Of a stretch of DNA of 64,000 nt, positions 25,401-40,400 are shown one piece after another (position 1 is the first letter of the stretch; each line of letters begins with the position of its first letter). Location: assembly GCF_021018895.1 (NCBI RefSeq), contig NC_079364.1, forward strand, positions 5,480,401-5,544,400, written 5' to 3'. The notes beneath the pieces were generated by a model that worked only from the letters and a program-made list of their open reading frames with translations, ran no database searches and was not told where the DNA came from. This DNA is from Seriola aureovittata (Eukaryota; Chordata; Actinopteri; Carangiformes; Carangidae). The translations under genes and the position numbers were made by a program.

Positions 25401-28400
25401 GATTTGACCTCTTCGAATGGGCTGAGGGGTGAGAAGCGTGCTAAACTGGAGGTGGACTCAGCTGTGGTTGTAGCGGTGATTTGTTTTTCAGACACTTCCA
25501 GATAGTCATCTTTGACGCCAGCAGAGCTGGAAAAGGGAGAATCCATGACCAGCGAGTGTTCATCTTTGAAGGAAGAGTATTCAAAGAGAGGCTCGGCAGA
25601 GGCAGGCGTCTCCAGCTCCTCTCCGAACTGACGGCTGGTGGAGAGCGAGCCTGAGGTGGAGGAAGAGTAGCTATAGGCCGAAGAGGAGGAGTACCCAGGG
25701 GCAGCTGTGGTCGTGTACTGAAAGCTTGTATCCAGTGACTTCTTACTTAGAAGATCTGGTGTCTTCTGTTTCTCAAAGTCCGGATCAGCTCTGTCATTCT
25801 GATAATAACTGTCTGCTGTTGATTTTATAGTGAAATCCTCTTTTCCTGTGTCTGGGGCCTGACTTGATAAAAATGAGTCTTTCTCACCACTTCCATATGA
25901 GTATTCAAACCCTGAGGAGTAGCCAGAGAAACCTGTAGCCCCTAAATCCATTGGCTTTCCACTGAAGGGTGAGGAGTCAACCTTAGCTTCGTCTTCAGCC
26001 TTTGTGGGTGAGCTTGAAATGCTTTCTTTCATAGTTGGCTTCCCTTGACTGTTAAAGCCATATCCAGCCATAGAAACCATAAATTCAGGCCTGTTTGAGC
26101 CAAATATTTCACTGATTGGACTTTTTACTTCCTTCTCAGACTTCTCTTTGGCACCTTTCTCCATATCAGAATCAATAGCACCTTCATCCTCCTCCTCCTC
26201 CTCCTCCTCCTCCTCTTCTTCATCCTCCTCCTCATCCTCATCAACTACTTCATCATCATCATAGTCCTCCTCATCCCTTGCTGTTAGTTTGCGCATATCG
26301 ACCTCCAAACACGCTCCTTTCTCACTGAAGCTTGTGGCAGCAGGTTTATCTACATCAAAAGCTGCCAATGAAGAGTAAGTCTGGGGCTTTGTACTGTCAG
26401 TCGTGCCTGTAAAAGAGAGAGAGTCTTTTTCTGATAAAGAAGTGGACAGTGCCTCAGGTCTATCAGTCACTGAAGGGAATCGGGTACCTGCGCTGTATTC
26501 AAGTGTCTCCTTTTCTTTGACCTCTTTTTCAAATGGGGGTGTGGCAGAAGTGCTTTTGGAGTCAAGCCATGACAAGGTGGAAGTCTCTTTCCCATAAGAG
26601 GCAGTAAATCCCTCTTTCTCTGTCATCTTTTCTGTGGCTGTTCCTGGGGAGGGGGGCTCATGTTTCTGCAAATCCACTCCACTCTTTGCGATGTCCTTCT
26701 CCGTCTTATCTAAGGACTCCTGACGATATGAATCAGAGTCCATTGAGCTTGTTTTGCTGTCATAAATGTCACCGTAAGAGAATGTTTTGCCATGCACATA
26801 GGGTGTGTCTTGTCTTATATACAAGGCCTTTTCTTTGCCCTCCTTCTCTGGGAAATTATAAAGACTGAAATGAACGCTTTTCTCTGGTTCTTTAGAAGAG
26901 ACATCAGTTTTCTCAACGCTGTCATTTTTAAAGTCTACTTTGCTCTGATCTGTCGATAAGGGCGTAGTCCCTGTGCTGCTTGCAAAATCATCACCTTTTT
27001 TATCCTCATCGCCATCTTCATCTGAGGACGTCACCTGAGGTTCTGGTTTCACCTCTGTGCTAAAAGACACCTGTGTCTTGTCTGATTCCTTGACTTCTGT
27101 TTCTGTCTTTGCGGATTTTGCTTCAAAAGTGAAGTCGTCATCCAAGAAGCAACCCTCTTTTGCCTCCATAAGTTTGGCCTTAACGGTAGGCTGTAAATCC
27201 TTTTTGGCATAATAGTCTTCTTCGTCTTCATTGTCTTCTTCAGATTCCTCAGATGCTTCAGATGCTTCAGATGCTTCAAGTGCTGTCTTGTCAACTGGAA
27301 GTGCAATAAAGGAGGTACTGTCTGAAATAGTGACTGATTTTTCTGTTTTCTGGATGTCAGCTTTAACATTGGTCACTTCCTCATCTTTGTCTTCTGTCTT
27401 TAATGGTTTCTCTTCTGTTGGAGAGTAACCACTGCTTGTAGGCACAGACTGTGTGGGTGAGGCCAGTTTCATAGTGCTGTCATCTGGACTTACACATCTT
27501 TCCTCACTCTCTTGCCTGGAGTGGGACTCTAACCCAGGGGAGAAAGATGGAGGGGGTGAAACCAGCTTTATATCAGCACCGAACTTAAATCCCTCTGGGC
27601 TAAAGAGAGCCTGGTTTTCTTTGACAGCCTGTGTGGGAGAGTGCTGTATGGTAGAAAAGGGAGGAGGAGAAAAAGTGGCAGAGGGAGATTTCTCTTTTTC
27701 CTGGAGCATTTTGGAGGCTGCGTGTTCGTAGCCCTCTTGGAGTTTACCCAGAGGGATGTCAACGTTCGGGGTTTGATCCTCATCCTCGTCTTCCTCATCA
27801 TCTTCTTCTTCATGGACTGGTTTGGTCTTTGTATCACCCTCCATCTCAGGAATGTGTGGTTGGTACTCATCAGAGGAAGGAGACTTAAAACACTTGTCAT
27901 CCTCCAGAGAGGAGGTGGGTGAGATGGTTCCTGCTGAGTGGAGATAATCCTTTCCATGTGCGGCCTCTGCACGCAAGGGGATACTGTTGATGGTGTCAAG
28001 CAGGAGAGAGTTCCTCCCAACTTCCTCAGTCTGAGGAGCTGTAACTGAGGTTATTGACTGGTCCTCAGCTACAGATGTGGCAAACGATGACAGTTTGTCA
28101 TATTCTGTGATGGATGTTGCTGAGGAGATGTGCTCTTCCTCTGCAAGAGGAGCAGCTATGATGGCAGGGTAAGGTGCAAGCTCAGGCTCATGAACTCCCA
28201 TGAATGCTTTGGGTTTGACATCTGCAACGTCAGACACAGTGGAGCTTTTCATTTCTTTGATACCATGCATGGAGTCAAAGGTGCCAGGGACGTCAGGAAC
28301 AGAGATGTCATAGGTTCCTACATCATAGCGCAGCTGTGGGATCCTATCCTCTGTTTCCTCGTGGATTTCCTCATCAGAGATGGTCTGTTCGGTCTCGGAG

Positions 28401-31400
28401 TAACCAGGAATCGTCTCATCTTGGATGAAAGAGAACTGCTCTGAGGCAGAGGCTGCTACAGCTTGCCCAGATAGGGCTGCAGTTGATAAAGGTTTTTGTT
28501 CAGCTGGCTTGGTGTCCCACTCCTTTCCATTTTTTTCCTTTTTCATTTCCTCCGTTTTATATTTCAGGACCTCATCATCTTCTGTTCCTTCAAGTTCGGC
28601 TTTTTCAATTACATCACCCTCCTCCTCTGAGCTGTCACTCTTCTTTGATCTGTCTTTTATGTCATCCTTTACTGGGTATTTGTCATATTTCTCCATTTTC
28701 TCTTCTTCGTACTTCTTGTCAAAGCCATCACTTGCATCCTTTTTAGTGGCTGCAGCCTGTTCTATTGCGCCCTTGTCTTCATTGTCTACTACCTGTTTGA
28801 CAGGGGATTGGGGTGAAGCTGATTTTATCTCAGTGGCTGAGAATGTAACTTTTTCATCGGGGGAAACCAAGGAAGAAACTTTAGTATCTGTATACACTGA
28901 ATGCCCAGATATCACATCGTTCTGAATAGGTTCACTCTTGAATTTGGACAGTTCTTCTTGTTTTAGAGCCTCGAAGTCCTCAGTGAGGTCCTCAGGGGAA
29001 GATACAATAGACCTGTCGGCCAGAGCTGCTGCTGCGACCTCTTCAGAGATGTTCTTTGGAATTGGAATTTTCTCATTGGCTGCGTCTTTGACTGCTTTAG
29101 TTTTGTCTGTTTTGGGCTTAGCCTGAGTCTTGGCCTTGTGCAGAGTTTTTCTTACTTCTGGGGTAAATGGTTTCAGGTCAGGTTTGGTGATTTTTCTCAG
29201 CTCGGGTTTAGTTGAGTCTTTCTTTTTATCGTCTTTAGCTTTACTTTCTTTTTTCTCTTCTTTTCTTATATTTTCATCTTTCTTTATTTTCTCTTTCTTA
29301 ATTTCTTTCTTCTCTTTGTCTTTCTTTTCATCCATCTTGGATGCTTTGTCTTGCTTGGCAGTTTTTTCCTTGGATATTTTCTTTTTCTCTGTCTTGTCTG
29401 CCACAGGGGCCACCTCACTGTTTTTCTGTTGTTTGGTGGCTTTTAGACTTTCACTTTTGAGCTTTTTCTCCTCTTTCTTTTCAACTTTATTTTCTTTAGT
29501 AATCTCACTTTTGGACTCTTCCTCCTGCCCACCAGCTTCTTTCTTGGTTGTTTTAGAGTGTGGTTTGGGTGAAGATTTGAGACTCTCTTTGCTGTCAGTT
29601 CTTGATCTCATTTTAGTCTGTTTGATGATGGGAGGTGGTGCACCAGATGATATGTCTTTTTGGGTAGCCACTGGATATCGCAGAAAGTCCAGGTGTTTCA
29701 GTTTCTCGAGGCCCTCGAAGATTTTATTCTGGGGTGCATTTCCTGGGAACAGCACCCTGACTATCTTTTCTGATGGACGGTGAGGAATCCAAACAATGAG
29801 AGCAGTAACTGATGTCAAATAGGGAACAGATATTTCTCCTTCTTTTCCATTGGGCATCATAATTCCTGTCTTGGCTTTGCTGTTTCCAGCCCATTTCTGC
29901 ATTAGAAACTGCATCTCTTTGCTTTCTTTTACAGGGTTTAAGACATACATGTCTAACTTTCCCACACCAAGTTTGTGGAACAGTGTGATAGGTTCAATGG
30001 TGTTGCTGACTACCCTGTGAAGAGGCTCTGGTGTGATACCAAGCTTGTTGAGGTACTGCAGTGTAAGAGATGCTTCTTCAATGCTTCGCTTCACTTTAAG
30101 AGTGGACTCCGGCGTCCGAAGCTTCTCTGGGACGTTGAAGAACACGATTCCGAGCTCAGGAGAGATCAGATTCTTCATCCAGTCACCATTGCTGCTGGAG
30201 CCAGATCCTTGGTTACGCTCCTCCTCCTGCTCAGCAATCTTTCTCTGGAACAACCCATTGATGCCAGGGAGGTTGTCTGCCCCAATATGTGTGAGCAGAA
30301 CAGAGTCAATCCTGTCCAGGTGACGAACCAGCTTCCAAAAGCAGGACTTTCGGTCAGACCCTCCATCCACCAGGATGTTGAACCCATTGACGGCGAACAA
30401 AGCAGAGTCTCCCCTGCCTCCAGGGAAGATGTAGCAGCAAGGTTTGGACAGCTTCAGAAAACCTCCAGAGGTTGGGGGCTCCAAAAGGTCAAAGGATGAT
30501 GGCACATCCACTGTCTCTGATACATACTCGGTGAACTCTGCGACTCCGTCCATGTCGGGGAGGTGGGGTTCGGGATTCAAGCGGTATTCCAGAAGATTCT
30601 GGAGTGGCTGTTGCTCCTGGCTTTGGCCTAGGGAGCTCCAGCCCCCGTCTCCCTGACAGGAAACAGTAAGCCTGGACGGCTGCTCTGAAGAGGCCCTGGA
30701 CAGGACTTCAATTACCTAGGAATGCAATAAAAGGGGAAAAAATTAAGTAGCAACCTAAAATAACTGTGCTTTGATCCATACACATGCACTGTAACAAAGT
30801 ATTTGGAGAGAAAGTTTGTTCGGCTCACTTGAGGGTTGGAGATGATGTCAGAGAAATGTTGCCAGGTGAAGGCTCCACCTTGTAGTAGGATGTCACCTCC
30901 CTGCTCAGAGCTCTGGCCACTCAATATCAGCAACTTATTCCCAGCAAGGTCAGTGATCAGAGAGCGGATCTAGGTAGAGTAGAGAATAACAGTCACTAAA
31001 ATTAATGCTTTATAATAATGAATCTTCAATAACTTATCAACATCAAAACCAAAAAGTCAAATGACACAGGACAGGAAAGATGAAAAATCTTTTTGGATTG
31101 ATCAAACGCGTGTATCCAACACACACTGCGTTAAAATATTTATTTTGATTTGAGTGTTATTGAGTTTGAGAGCTGCTCAATTTGTCCTATAATTAATCTC
31201 ATCTGGGCATCACTCATCCACCGAGTGATAATAACAGCTGGGAATAATGAACGGCAAAGAATGGAAAGAATTCAAATCATCGTAGATATTGCAACACAAT
31301 GAGTACAAGATGAAAGCTGCTCATACACCAAATATAAAAATAACAGTCTAAAATTACCCCTAGGAGTGGAATAGTGTCTAGTGTCAATTTCTGTCCTAAT

Positions 31401-34400
31401 GCAATCAGCGTGACTCAATACCCAAAGTAGATTGTCTGGAAAAAGAAAAATGTCCACTACTTTCCACCAGAAAAGGGGACAATGAAACAGTAATCTCTCA
31501 CACTGTGGGCCTTCAGCTGAAGTTGACAAATCACTAACAGCAGAGACATGGACTGCCCACTGGGGCTAAATGGTGAACAGCAGGTGGTGCTTTATTCTTC
31601 ATAAGTGAAGCCAAGTTCAACTCAGACTGAACACTTTGGCCTGAAACTCCATATCGTGATTTTAATAAAATATACAAAACATTTGCAAGTGTCCTGTAAC
31701 AGTCAGAGCATCTGGTCATCATCACCCTGTGGTTGTATTGTCTGAGTGTGACTCACCTCTGAAGCAACAGTCTCCTCTGATGGGTTCACCAACACCACTG
31801 TCTCGAGGACATCACTCTGATACTGGAGAATTCGTTGTCCTTCGGGAAACAGAGACAAAAAAAACAAAACCATATAACTACACCAAAGCACATAAGGCAA
31901 ACGACGACACACTTTTGGGCCCACACCCATGTTTACAAGCTAGATGACCTGTTCAGAAATCATGCCACATTTTGATGTGCGGAGGGAATTGTGAGCTGTG
32001 AAGAATTTTCGCCAAAGGGAAAGTGACTAAAGCCAAACACTCAGCACTCTCCATGTAAAATAACTCCTGGAATCCTTTAAACCAGCACCTCAGTTATTGC
32101 AAACTCACGCTGTACAGGAAAATATTGTTCAATCCTACAGATCTTATTTTAAATTCTAGTGGAAATCCCAAAGTTTAAATATACCAAAATATGCCAGGCT
32201 GAATTTTGAGAAATATATATTATATATATCTGTGTAAATATCATAAAACTTTAATGACAAGCTAGACCAAACTGATACAGAACTGGTACAATACTGTGAG
32301 ATACGCAGGAATAAATGAGATTTTCTTAAAACCACTGAAAGGTAGACGGACATCTGTGAGTCTGTACCTAAGCACAGCGCTGAATTAGCATTAAACACAA
32401 AGTGCAGCTGAGGCTGATGGGTATGTGATTTGTTCTGCAGGTATCTAGTCAAAAACCAAAGTACTGGACAAACATTTTCGCCCGATGATGTTGCTGGATG
32501 AAAGATTAAGCGATCAGTTTTTTAGTTCATCCTGTTGGGAAAATTAATTCAATATTGGTCGAAATATTTCTGTCTCAATGAAAAACTGTATGTGAAGAAA
32601 AGATGTTAAAATATGTTATCAAGATTGGTTTGACCTTTTGATACATCCTCCTGATAAACTGCTTGTAATGCTGCAGCTGTATAGGACAGAACATTTTCCA
32701 GTAATGAAAAAATACCTGGCAGAACTCTAAAGCAGGAAGGCTGTAACCTGGGCTGTTACTTGATAAGTTAAATTAGAAGAACTATGTTTCCTTGTATAAA
32801 AATACTGTATGACCAGGGTCAGCTACCGATAATGCAATGCCCTCTGCATGCACATATGGCTGTGCATAAGCATCCTCAACCCCGCCCAGCTTCTCTTTTG
32901 CTCACTTGCCATCTTATGTCAAGTGAGCATTTAAACCCCCCCCCCCCTCCCCCCTCCCCCAATGAGTTTAATCCTGCAAATATGCTCTTTTCAAATAATC
33001 ACAACAATAGTGGGGGAAAAAAATCCCTCAACCACAAGCCTCATTGGCTGTTGCTATGGGGACGGCTCTCTAGCTGTTTTTGCTGCTAGCCGAGTTACAC
33101 TGACCCAGTGTTGGGCTGAGGGAGACGCATTGCAGCATTTCTGCGAGAGGGAGGGGAGGCTCATGCTGCATGACAGTATGCACGCAGCATCACACAGTAC
33201 AAGAGGTGAAGGCGAGTGCCAAAGGACCAGCAGCAGCAGCATTATAAGCATGCAGCCGCTTCATCAGGGGATGCTATATTTAGCTTGGAAGATGTTGGCT
33301 CTTCCTTCACCTCAGAAATGCGAAGGAGCTGTCACAGGGTCGTTATCTCTCCTTTCCCTGCCAAAGCGTAGAGGCAAGGGCAAGGAGGGGTGAGGAATAA
33401 ATTAAGTGCTTTGAGAGAAGATGACATGCCTTACTATCTAGGGGTTACATGTTAGGTCAGAAAACCTTACATTCATAAACAAGGCTCAGATACACAAGAC
33501 ACTGGCAACGATGTCACTTCACAATATAACAGTTTTGTCAGCATCTGAGGGAACGTACCAGCCGACGAGTCAGAACCATGAGCCACTCCGTGCAAACTAA
33601 CAAGCCAACATTAGAGCAGTAGCATGTGTAATGAGTAAAAACACTGTGGCCCAGTTTGTGTATGCTGCTCTTTCACTGTCACATTCTCCTCTGAAGAAGG
33701 ATAAAATCTGAATTTACTCAGCTGCTCATCCAACAAGTAGAGTGGAACCGATGGATGCGCTTCTTTTCAACCCAGGAGACTGTTTGAATGTAAAAATAAC
33801 AACACCAGAACAGAGGTGTTTACTCTGTGCAGCATCAACACTGTATTTTGAATGAATTAGTTTAATGCTGAGAGAGAAAAAACCAAACAAGGCCAGTATT
33901 GGCACTCCGTTTCTCTTACGTCCTTTTCAGTATGTTAAATAGCATTGGAAGCTCATTAATTAATTGATATATGAATTCTTGGAAGATATTTTCTCATGTT
34001 TTATTGTATGTGGGTGAAAATGACCAGTGGATGGTGCATTTCTGCTGCCAACTCCATCAACACATAACTGGTGAATTTCATGTTTTTCCTCCAATCAACA
34101 GAGAGTTCATAAAACCTAACGTGCCAGCTGATTGGCTCTCAGTAACTGTAAACAATTTGAACACAGTTTTCAGGGGTGTGCCCCAATTAATTGATCAATA
34201 CACACAGCGTTTTTAACTGATGTTTTGTTGACAGCTATACAACTACATAGTTCTTACAATTTAAAGCAATGGATCAGGACCCTTCAATAGGTTTTAAAGC
34301 CCTAAACATTAATTCAAACAAGGTTTCAATTGGTATGTTGTTTTATATGGTACATTTGATTTTCTTGACATTGTAAAATTGTGAGTGGTACTTTGAGGAA

Positions 34401-37400
34401 AGAAAACTAATGGATGATGAAAAGTCACATTTGGTGTCGAATTAAAGGCACCAGCCTCTTTTCAAACAATGTAAACCTGTGACATACTCATTTCAGGGAC
34501 AGCTGACTGACCACACAGATGTGCCTGACATTAACAGCAAGGTGTCATCATCTACTGCTTCGCCATGACATTAATCTGAGAACGGCCCTGACACCAGAGG
34601 AGTATCTGAGAGACGAAGTGGACCGTGCTAGAAAGAAGATATGACCTTGACATCGTTCCACAAGGATGGAGAACAGGTATGAGCTTGGTTACCTCCCCAG
34701 AGTAAGGACAGGGATTACCTGAGTACCTTAGCGTACTGGATTTGTTTTCTCTACATAACCTATTTTTAAAATATGCTAAACCTGTCAATGTGGCCGTGTT
34801 TGATGATTTATTAACACGAAAAAGATTTCTGATTTCATGATTAAAGCTGTAACTGATGTTTAGTTTATTAGTTTCTTGACTAAACGATTAATCGTTTGGA
34901 CTACAAAAAGACAGAAATCTGCCCATTTCAACTTTCAAATTCCCTGTAAAGTCTCCATCTTGCTTGTTGAGTCTGACCATCATTTCAACACCCAAAGTTA
35001 CACAGCAAATCATCACAAATGAGAAGCTGGAGCTGGGTAAAGTTTGGATTTTTCACTTAGGCAAAGTCAAGAATAAACTGAGTGTCATGTATTAGTTGAT
35101 ATACACACACACACACAGACTCTATCACACACAGATAACTGTGTATTTTGTTTTGTTTCACTGAGCTTTACAAATTAAGGTCGTGCAGAAAAAGAATTCT
35201 CCATCTACCCTTGAAAATCTCAGTGAGATTTTCACTGAGACTCTTGATAGTGAGTGGGCGTTCACAGCATTAAGGAATAAATCGAAAGCAGAGCGAGCCT
35301 ACACACTCGTGTTCCTGGTGTATGATGGGAAGTGGTTTGCAGCCACCACTGTCCAAGCCTCCCACTCGCTGCCGAGCAGAGGCCGCAGCTTCACGCGCTC
35401 AAAACGCCACCCGAGGCCAAGAGAGAAGTCCGCTGTGTGTTTGGGTTCATTTGTGAAAGGAGACCATGTCCCATATGTGTCACTCTGTGTGACTCCACAT
35501 GGCGTGGTTCTCCTACTTGCCTCACCACAGTGGTTAAAAATAAAACTGCAGGAAAATGTTGCCTGTGGTGGTGCACTAGTTTCACAGTGAAGAAAACACA
35601 AAGAAGAAGCAGCGGACAGAAACGGCCACATATGGAAATATAACTGTTCAATAACTGACGGATGCTGTAAAGAAGTCCAGTTGAATAACTGGCTCTCACA
35701 CAACACACCTTGCTGTTTTCAGCTGTGTATCCAGCGGGGGTTCAGATGGATTTCAAAAGCCAACGTGTTGTGTACATTTTCAAAGTGAACAGCAGCAAAT
35801 TGAACCGCGCTATCAAAGACATTTACGGCCACAACGACAGACTAATTAGCTGCTGCTTATCAGGTCGCTGCTTGTTCAGTTTCCCGCTGGCAGGAGCTTT
35901 TGTTTATGACCTGTAACCTCATTTATTTTGACTGGCAGCGTCCTTGTTATGACTGGTCAGAGTTATTGAGATGGTTCTTAATGACAGCAGGGATCGCAGA
36001 ATGTGAATATAATGGGCGGCACTGTTTGCCCATGCTGTAATTGTTACCACATAAAGTGTGGTAATAATTAACACTCATATAAAACCCTCTCAAATGTGGA
36101 AGGACATTGGTGTTCAGATATATTGTGATGCAGCTAGTTACTATTTTGTGCCAAGTATGGTAATTTGTTGGTTTGAAAAGTGACTTTATCTAACAATCAT
36201 AACAGAGATGATTGATATTGATTAGTAAATGAGTAAATCACTCATCTGCCCCTGAGTAACTCCTCACCCATCAGACCAAACACAACACCACATAAACGAG
36301 CGCAGCGCACAGAGGTAATACTGCAGGAAAATTAAACATTAAAGTGAATCACGACTCCAAGAAGAGAGTTGTCAGAAAGCACTCCAGTGTACATTTCCTT
36401 GGAGAGGTGTAACTGACACGCAGGTGATTTGTACCTGCTGCTTTCACTCTAATACTGATGCAGTTTTCAGGTGAGCCTTGAGGGAAATAATCAAAGGGCT
36501 GAATTAGAGCCTGTGGTGCAGCAGCAGTGTTCACCGCAATAAAAGCTGCCTGACTGTGTCACACAAGGGTCCCACTTTATAGTGCTACAAACTTATATTG
36601 AAACAGTAGAATTTCTATAGATATAACTGAAGATATTTGATAAAGAAAGAGTTATTTATGTAAAGTGAAGTCCGAAAGTGAATAGGAAAGTTTACCCAGA
36701 CCCCAATGTTTTTTATTTGAATCTGAATTAATCCCACGCTGTTTTACCCCAGAAAGTCATCATCATAATTGAACATGGTTTGAGGACAGCCAATCAGGAC
36801 CGATTGGCTGTCCTCAAACCATTGACAAGTTTAAGTTCATGTAGCATTTGTACTGGAAAACCACAAAGTTGCAAGATATGTCTCCAAGATATTTCCAGTA
36901 TTGTGATCGTTCTTAGAGACGTGGGCAGAGTTTCATCCAATGTTCTGGAAGGAAAAGTTTTATATAGACGAACGTTGGGTGACATTTCCAACACTCTCCT
37001 GGCTGAATCATCAGCACAAACCATCAAACTTTTGCTTTGAAAATCTGTAAGTTAATTAGGAAACAAATAAGTGATTGTGTTTAAGGAAACAGCTGCTCTT
37101 TATACCCCAGAGAACAAAAGAGGTTGTTTTCAGTGTCTCATTAAACAACTCATGCGAGTGTAGTTTAGTGATCTGCAGCTCCCATCTATTTAAAGTCTGG
37201 TTAAGTTTATGCATGAGAGACCACTTAGTTACACTTGTTAATGAAATCACATCCTGTGTTTAGACTGTTAATCATCTGCATTTTCACCGTCCAGAGGAAC
37301 ATCCCCTGTCAGTGTAATATTCTACATGACTATCACGCGTCCCATCATGCACTGCTTCGCTTTAGAAAGACATTTTCTGTATCTAACTTCATGTTTGATC

Positions 37401-40400
37401 ATTCCCTCTTTATTTCTGTAGCGGTGCAGTGCTGTTCTGCCCTGATGACAAACCATCTGTAGCTCTAATAGGACTACTGACTAAATTTGTCATGTTTTTC
37501 AGATTTTCAACAGCGGGACTTTAGAGGAACGGGAGAACAGGTTTCCCCATGTCGCAATTTGGTTGCACCACCTATAAACGGTAACGATCAAATCTCGCAA
37601 ATGTGCAGCTACTCTTTGAAGCTTCACAGGAAAACTTAAGAGAGGTTTAAGATAAGAAAACGTGTTCTGACATGAAGCTCGTTGACTGTTAGGAGAAGAC
37701 GGGACGTGAACTTTGGTCTTGAAGTCAGATGCTTTGTACGTTTTGTTTGTCATTTCAATAACCAGTGGTGTCATTTCTCCGTGGAGGGAAACTGGTCCAC
37801 TGTGATTTACAGAGAGCACATCCCATCACTGAGTTTAAACTTTTATTGGGGGCTTTGGATAACTTCAACGATAACGATCAGTTCTACGATTTTAATTAAT
37901 GAATTCACCTTTGGATTCTGGATCAATTTTGGATCAATTTTGCAACTATGTTGTGGTGTTTTGTTTTTTAGGTTTGGTCATTAAGGTTCAAGGTTGTTGT
38001 TATTTTTGTGCTATGATAAGAATAAATGATAAAAAATAGATTTATCAAGATTGGAAGTTTGACCATGATTGATAAATAATGGTCTTGAATGACTTCTATA
38101 GCTAAATTATCTAGACAACAACTACTGTGCTATTTTGACAAGTGTCATTAAAAGTAACGTTACACAATCTTTCCCACTACTTTACCCAATTTAACAACTT
38201 TTAATTGATGTATCTTTTTTTGGACGATGTCACACTTGGTCACATCAGTCAGGGTGAGATTGTAACATGGAAAGCTCCAGTGTGAACAGACACAGATCAG
38301 AGTGTAATTACAGCTCGCAGCATGTGAGCACCAACCGAGCTGGTCTCTGTGAAAGCTACCTCCACTCCACATATGATCTTATAACAGCAAACATCCACAC
38401 CAGCCTGGACGGCAGAATTTCACCAAACGTCATGAACACTTCATCCGTATGTCAGACCGTGAAGTTATAAGATGAGAATATTTCACTTCTACTTGTCAAA
38501 TTCTGAAACAAAACTTGTTAGAAGCAACAGAAACCAGATACACTAAACGGTCTCAGCAGCAGAATCCAGTTTAAAATATTCCTCCATGTTACCTCAGCAG
38601 CTGAGTGTAGAGCGCACCATGTGTTGTTCTGTATATAGTTTCATTCTTAAAAAAGGCTAAGTAACATCCCAAGACAGCTGGACGCTGCAGTTTTTACATT
38701 ACTCACACAGGAGGAAATTGTGCTTTCGTTGGGGACTATTTTCAGCGGTGGATTAATACACGTTTGGTGCTGCAGTGAGTGTTTGGTAACGGGGTGCGTG
38801 GAGCCGAGTCAAAATAAACAACAGTGTGTGTGTGTGTTCATGGTGATGAAGGAGCATGGTACCCAGTGCAACAGTGAGGCTCACTGATGTGTTTTTTATT
38901 GTTTTTGGAAAACAATGGAGCTCTATGGCTCAGAGGCTTTGGACACATCAAATCAATCCACTGTCGGTGTTTTTGTTGGAGATTTGATTGATGAGTTGTT
39001 TAATGTGATTTCATGATAAAACTTTGTTGCATCAACAGCATCAATAATCTAAATTGTTGCTGACTTGTCAAAGGAAAAGTCCTTTATTGGCTGCAAATAG
39101 TTGGCAGCAACTGCTGATTAACTTCATTACTGATAAATCAATTTGATATTATTTGATTGATCGCCTTCAAACTGTTTTCAGTTATTCAGCATTTTTTCTT
39201 GATTAATGGCTTTAACTCTTAATAGATAATCAAAATATTTGTTGTTCCCTGTTGAAACAAAATGTTGTAGTTTTTCCTCTGATTAGAATTACTCCATAGT
39301 GTGCCCACTGTTCCCCAGCTTGTCTTATCTGCTAGTTCATGATTTCTTTCACTTCCCAGAATGCCTTTCTTCAACACCTAGAGGACCACTGCTGTTGGTT
39401 CCTTGGATGTATTAAGAGAGCTGGATACGTCGCCACCGCTCAGCCCTGCGGCTAAGGTGTCCTAGTGGTCACTCGTGGTATTGCAATGAAAAGAAATCCT
39501 TCGAGCTCCATGATAAAACGTCTGTGAAACTGTCAACAGGACATCTGCGACTGCAAACAAGGTGAGTTATTACTCTTTCTTTTATGAATTTTTAACCCAT
39601 GAAAATTAGAAAAGATTTTTGGCTTAAGTGCCAGGTGAGAGACCTTCATTCATCACACACCCATGGTAGGGTTTAGGAAAACAAAGCAGTCTTCTGGCTG
39701 CACCGCATTCTGGTTTTCTGACACCACACAACGGCTGAATACATTATGAGCTTATTTTTGATGGATTTGTTTGTGTACGATTGATGGACGTCGAGGCAAA
39801 ACTACAGCTGTAGAAAAGCGTCTTTGCTCCTTGATTTTGAAACAAAACCAGCAAGTGCAGAAATGGAGAACGCACCACCAGTATATCTGTTCTTTAAAGG
39901 TGCCGAGTTGAGTCTCGTGCTTTAAGAATCATCAGGCCTGATTTCAAGTCAGTCTGAAGCCACACCTCTACCGAACCAGCAAACGACTATCCCTGTTGCT
40001 GGGCATCCACTCAATCCACCCTCCTCTCTGCCTGATCCTGCTGAACTCAGCACTCTGCCTCACCCACCCTGAGGCATTATGGGAGTTCACAGAGCGCACT
40101 ACAAGGTGGTGTGGGGGGTGGTGGTGCTAATTAGTGGGAACAGGCTTCAAGTATGGGTTTGTTTACAGGAGGATCTAATAAAGCAAAGAATAAAATCTTC
40201 TCTCATTCAGCCGGTTGTAGACATTATGAACCGAGGTGCCTCGTACAGTGAAAATATTATGACAGAAGACCTGAGCTGCTCTGCTCCGTCCTCCCGCCCG
40301 GTCTGCACAGTGAAAGGCTTCAGTGCGTGTGAAAGATGAAACCTGCTCAAGGACGTTTCAAAGGCAGCTTCCACAGGACAGTAAAAATAAATCACCAGTC

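Noticed and set aside
30551..30580. MAP1A starting at MNPEPHLPDM
   Set aside because: The first codon of that frame is TTG (Leu). The frame is open further upstream through an acceptor at 30716 and joins four more conserved exons; the first real Met in this exon is MDGVAEF at 30553.
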